A DNA stretch of 9,485 nt, taken from the NCBI GenBank assembly GCA_022402405.1, contig JAKRSG010000266.1:1-9485 (forward strand). The letters run 5' to 3'. Below, piece after piece: positions 6,611 through 9,485 of this stretch (position 1 is its first letter; every line of letters starts with the position of its first letter). The DNA comes from Bacteroidia bacterium. Its GTDB lineage: Bacteria; Bacteroidota; Bacteroidia; UKL13-3. The position numbers were made by a program, and so were the translations under genes. Under the pieces are notes generated by a model. The model was not told where the DNA came from, made no database searches, and saw only the letters and a list, made by a program, of their open reading frames with translations.

Positions 6611-6618
6611 TATCTTAG
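6611..6618 (+). promoter_or_regulatory. Possible -7 element just before rpe
   Basis: TATCTTAG differs from TAnnTTTG at one position and lies 4 bp before the rpe ATG, so transcription would begin at or next to the start codon. No TTTG/TTG lies at the right distance upstream. The alternative is read-through from the membrane protein gene. Confidence 0.3.
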
Positions 6619-6622
6619 CGGC

Positions 6623-7291
6623 ATGAATTTTCCTTTAATTGCACCTTCAGTGCTCTCGGCAGACTTTGCAGAATTAGGCAAAGACATTCAAATGATTAAT
6701 TCGAGTGAAGCAGATTGGTTTCATATTGATGTGATGGATGGGGTTTTTGTACCCAATATTTCTTTCGGTTTTCCGGTGATAAAATCTATTCAAAAAATAG
6801 CACAAAAACCTTTAGATGTACACTTGATGATTGTTCAACCTGAAAGATACATCAAAGATTTTAAATCGGTTGGGGCCGAGGTTTTATCGGTTCATTACGA
6901 AGCCTGTACGCATTTACATAGAACTATTTATGCTATAAAAGAAGAAGGCATGAAGGCTGGAGTGGCAATCAATCCGCATACTCCCGTACACTTACTAAAA
7001 GATATTATTCAGGATATCGATTTGGTTTGTATGATGAGCGTAAATCCCGGATTTGGTGGTCAGAAATTTATTGAGCGCACCTACCGAAAATGCTCAGATT
7101 TAAAAGCCATGATTGAGGCAACAAACTCACAGTGTTTAATAGAAATTGATGGTGGAGTAAACGCAGAAACCGGACCAAAACTCGTGGAGGCTGGAGCAGA
7201 TGTACTAGTTGCAGGTAACTATGTTTTTGCTTCTCAAAATCCAATCGAAACCATAGCTTCTTTAAAAAAACTAGGTAACCATACCAAGTAA
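6623..7291 (+). CDS. rpe: Ribulose-phosphate 3-epimerase
   Basis: Rpe is a cytoplasmic TIM-barrel enzyme of the pentose phosphate pathway that interconverts D-ribulose 5-phosphate and D-xylulose 5-phosphate. The 222-residue length is standard. The N-terminal signature IAPSVLSADF (6-15) is intact. The metal and acid/base residues are all present: His34 and Asp36 in HIDVMDG, His67 in DVHLM, and Asp176 in EIDGGV. The phosphate-binding segments MSVNPGFGGQKF (138-149) and the VAGNYVF region near residue 200 are also present. The ATG at 6623 gives the usual N-terminus. The next gene's likely start is 23 bp after the stop, so rpe and the TonB-dependent receptor could be co-transcribed, though their roles are not obviously related. 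Confidence 0.96.
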   Translation: MNFPLIAPSVLSADFAELGKDIQMINSSEADWFHIDVMDGVFVPNISFGFPVIKSIQKIAQKPLDVHLMIVQPERYIKDFKSVGAEVLSVHYEACTHLHRTIYAIKEEGMKAGVAINPHTPVHLLKDIIQDIDLVCMMSVNPGFGGQKFIERTYRKCSDLKAMIEATNSQCLIEIDGGVNAETGPKLVEAGADVLVAGNYVFASQNPIETIASLKKLGNHTK

Positions 7292-7314
7292 AAATATCTT
7301 TCGTTAGCCATACA

Positions 7315-9485
7315 TTGAAAAATATCAGAACTACTATTTACGCATGTTTCGGAATTTTGATGCTGCTTGCTTTTAAGGCTAGTGCGCAAAAAAATGCCGT
7401 TATTTATGGCACTATTACCGATTCTATTGGTAGAAGTATAGCCGACGTAAATATTCAAGTTCAAAATCAATCTATTTTAGCTTCAAGTAATGATAATGGT
7501 ACTTACCAAATTCAGGTTCCAGCACAAAAAGAATTACAACTGATCTTTACCTATGTTGGAAGGGCTCCATATGTTATTAAAGTGGCGCCCCTAGAACCGG
7601 GTGAGAAAAAAAATATTCCCGTTCAAATGTCGTATGGAATTGCCTTAAGAACCTTTGTTATTAGTGAAGAAAGAGACAGAGAGAAGGTTTCTATGGTATC
7701 TATAGACCCTAAAAAAATAGAAGCTTTACCCAATGTGAGTGGTAGCTTCGAATCTATCCTAAAAACTTTGCCGGGTGTTACTTCCAACTCTGAATTAAGT
7801 TCTCAATACAATGTGAGAGGAGGTAATTACGACGAAAATTTAATCTATGTAAACGACATAGAAATATATCGTCCGTTTTTACCTAGAAGCGGTCAACAAG
7901 AAGGACTAAGCTTTATCCATACAGAGTTGGTTCAAAACGTAAAATTTTCTGCGGGCGGCTTTGAAGCCAGATATGGCGATAAACTGAGTAGTGTACTAGA
8001 TATTAAATACAAAGACCCTACAAAGTTTGCATCCTCAGTAAATGCTGGATTATTGGGAGTACAATCTCACGTAGAGGGTGCCAGCAAAAACCTAAGATTT
8101 ACCTACCTGTTAGGTGCAAGATATTGGAGCAATAAATATGTTTTAGGCACATTAGATGTTCAGGGAGATTACCAACCATCGTTTTATGATGTGCAAACGT
8201 TGTTAAACTTTCATATCAAAGAAAATTTAACCCTGAGTGTATTGGGAAGCTATGCTCAAAATAGATACTTTTTTGTCCCCCAAAATCGCGAAACCACCTT
8301 CGGAACGGTAAACAGAGCCTACAGATTAAATATATTCTTTGATGGTGCCGACTTAATGGAATACCAAACAGGAACATTGGCGGCAACGTTAAATTTTAAA
8401 CCTAGTCCGTTTAGTCAATTAAAATTAATAGCCTCAACATTCTATTCTAACGAAAACGAAATATTTACTGTAGAAGGTGCCTACAGATTAAGCGATATTG
8501 AAACCGACTTAGGTTCAGACAATTTTGCGCAAGCCAGAAATTTAAGAGGCATTGGCTATTTTATAAACAACGCTAGAAATGCTGTTATTGCTAGGGTTAC
8601 CAATATCGGACATAGAGGTTACCAAACTATAGGAAAAAATAATTTGCAGTGGGGTGCATTTTTTCAAACAGAGCAAATTCAAGATAAACTTCATGAATGG
8701 ATGTATGATGACTCATCAGGCTTCTCTCGTCCGCAACTAGATAGTAACGGCAACTTTAATCTTAATAACTATTTGAGCACGCGTTTAAACTTATCTAGTT
8801 ATAGATTACATGGCTATATTCAAAACTCACAAACCATAAATAAAACATACAATGCCATTCTTACTTATGGATTAAGAGCTAATTACTGGAGTTATAACCA
8901 ACAATTAGTGTTCAGTCCGCGTTTTCAATTTGGTTTTGAGCCGAATAGAAAACACAATAGATTGGTTAAAGATAAAATTATTGAAGGTAAAATTAGAAGA
9001 GATTGGATGATAAAAGCTGCCTATGGATGGTATTATCAACCGCCATTTTACCGCGAATTAAGAGATTTTGATGGTGTATTGAACCCTAATATCAAAGCAC
9101 AAAGAGCTATTCATTATGTGCTTGGTGGAGATATGAATTTTGTGGCATGGAAACGTCCTTTTAAATTTATGACGGAAGTTTATTATAAGCAATTAGATAA
9201 CTTAATACCGTATGAAATTGACAATGTTCGCATCCGTTATTTTGCCAATAACAATAGCAGCGGTTACGCCACGGGAATAGACTTTAGGGTAAATGGAGAA
9301 TTTGTAAAAGGCGCCGAGAGCTGGGCCTCTGTAAGCTTTATGAAAACTCAAGAAAAGATTACCGGTATTCAAGACGCGTTTGGTAACGATATCAAACCAA
9401 CCTACATCGCTCGTCCAACCGACCAACGATTTACCTTTGCCATTTATTTCCAAGATTACCTTAGAAACAATCCAAAGATTCGAAT
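7315..9485 (+). CDS. TonB-dependent outer-membrane receptor (3' end outside window)
   Basis: This is an outer-membrane beta-barrel transporter energised by TonB-ExbBD. The frame is open without a stop from 7315 to the window end (723 full codons), so the C-terminus is missing. The proposed TTG start gives a classical signal peptide: KNIR, a hydrophobic core, then ASA before Gln25. The only early ATG (codon 16, base 7360) would cut the signal in half. Residues of about 27-105 form a carboxypeptidase-regulatory-like beta-sandwich (YGTITDSIGRSIADV). Residues of about 130-235 form the plug (FESILKTLPGV, YNVRGGNYDENLIYVND, GGFEARYGDKLSSVLDI). After that come aromatic-rich barrel strands. No SusD partner is visible in the window, and the substrate is unknown. 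A near-consensus -7 element, TATCTTTC (7295-7302), precedes the start, but co-transcription with rpe is equally possible. Confidence 0.92.
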   Translation, partial: MKNIRTTIYACFGILMLLAFKASAQKNAVIYGTITDSIGRSIADVNIQVQNQSILASSNDNGTYQIQVPAQKELQLIFTYVGRAPYVIKVAPLEPGEKKNIPVQMSYGIALRTFVISEERDREKVSMVSIDPKKIEALPNVSGSFESILKTLPGVTSNSELSSQYNVRGGNYDENLIYVNDIEIYRPFLPRSGQQEGLSFIHTELVQNVKFSAGGFEARYGDKLSSVLDIKYKDPTKFASSVNAGLLGVQSHVEGASKNLRFTYLLGARYWSNKYVLGTLDVQGDYQPSFYDVQTLLNFHIKENLTLSVLGSYAQNRYFFVPQNRETTFGTVNRAYRLNIFFDGADLMEYQTGTLAATLNFKPSPFSQLKLIASTFYSNENEIFTVEGAYRLSDIETDLGSDNFAQARNLRGIGYFINNARNAVIARVTNIGHRGYQTIGKNNLQWGAFFQTEQIQDKLHEWMYDDSSGFSRPQLDSNGNFNLNNYLSTRLNLSSYRLHGYIQNSQTINKTYNAILTYGLRANYWSYNQQLVFSPRFQFGFEPNRKHNRLVKDKIIEGKIRRDWMIKAAYGWYYQPPFYRELRDFDGVLNPNIKAQRAIHYVLGGDMNFVAWKRPFKFMTEVYYKQLDNLIPYEIDNVRIRYFANNNSSGYATGIDFRVNGEFVKGAESWASVSFMKTQEKITGIQDAFGNDIKPTYIARPTDQRFTFAIYFQDYLRNNPKIR

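Noticed and set aside
7234..7470. 78-codon minus-strand frame across the rpe end and the receptor start
   Set aside because: It is antisense to two recognised genes and composed of their complement. It shows no motif, signal or start context.
9202..9453. 83-codon minus-strand frame within the receptor barrel
   Set aside because: It lies wholly inside a continuous TonB-dependent receptor frame and has no independent support.

Overview
The window comes from a low-GC member of the Bacteroidota. The evidence is a TonB-dependent receptor with an N-terminal carboxypeptidase-regulatory-like domain, promoters of the TTTG-N19-TAnnTTTG type used by the Bacteroidota primary sigma factor, almost no Shine-Dalgarno sequences, and short dispersed-type intergenic repeats. 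Nothing in the sequence fixes the class or genus.

Layout. Bases 1-1588 hold a plus-strand cluster of three closely packed genes: the 3' part of rsgA (30S-assembly GTPase), dtd (D-aminoacyl-tRNA deacylase) and a MazG-like nucleotide pyrophosphohydrolase. The last two overlap by ATGA. Convergent to this cluster, at 1599-1693 on the minus strand, is a small-type signal recognition particle RNA with its own promoter and a U-run at its 3' end. Next comes a plus-strand acyl-CoA carboxylase carboxyltransferase subunit (1848-3467). It converges on a minus-strand S9-family serine peptidase lipoprotein (3584-5509). The 116-bp gap between them holds a degenerate 7-bp-phased TCGAA repeat and a palindrome that looks like the peptidase terminator.

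A divergent intergenic region with a structured inverted repeat leads to an unrecognised eight-helix membrane protein (5705-6559). It is followed by rpe (ribulose-phosphate 3-epimerase, 6623-7291) and a TonB-dependent receptor that very probably starts at TTG 7315 and runs off the right edge.

How the genes relate. rsgA, dtd and the pyrophosphohydrolase plausibly form a transcription unit for ribosome maturation, tRNA proofreading and nucleotide clean-up. The remaining genes are metabolic or envelope functions with no evident joint pathway. Most of the window is ordinary core genome, and I see no defence system, CRISPR array, transposase or phage gene. The points most worth a second look are the SRP RNA, the intergenic repeats and hairpin, the apparent internal duplication in the unknown membrane protein, and the TTG start of the receptor.
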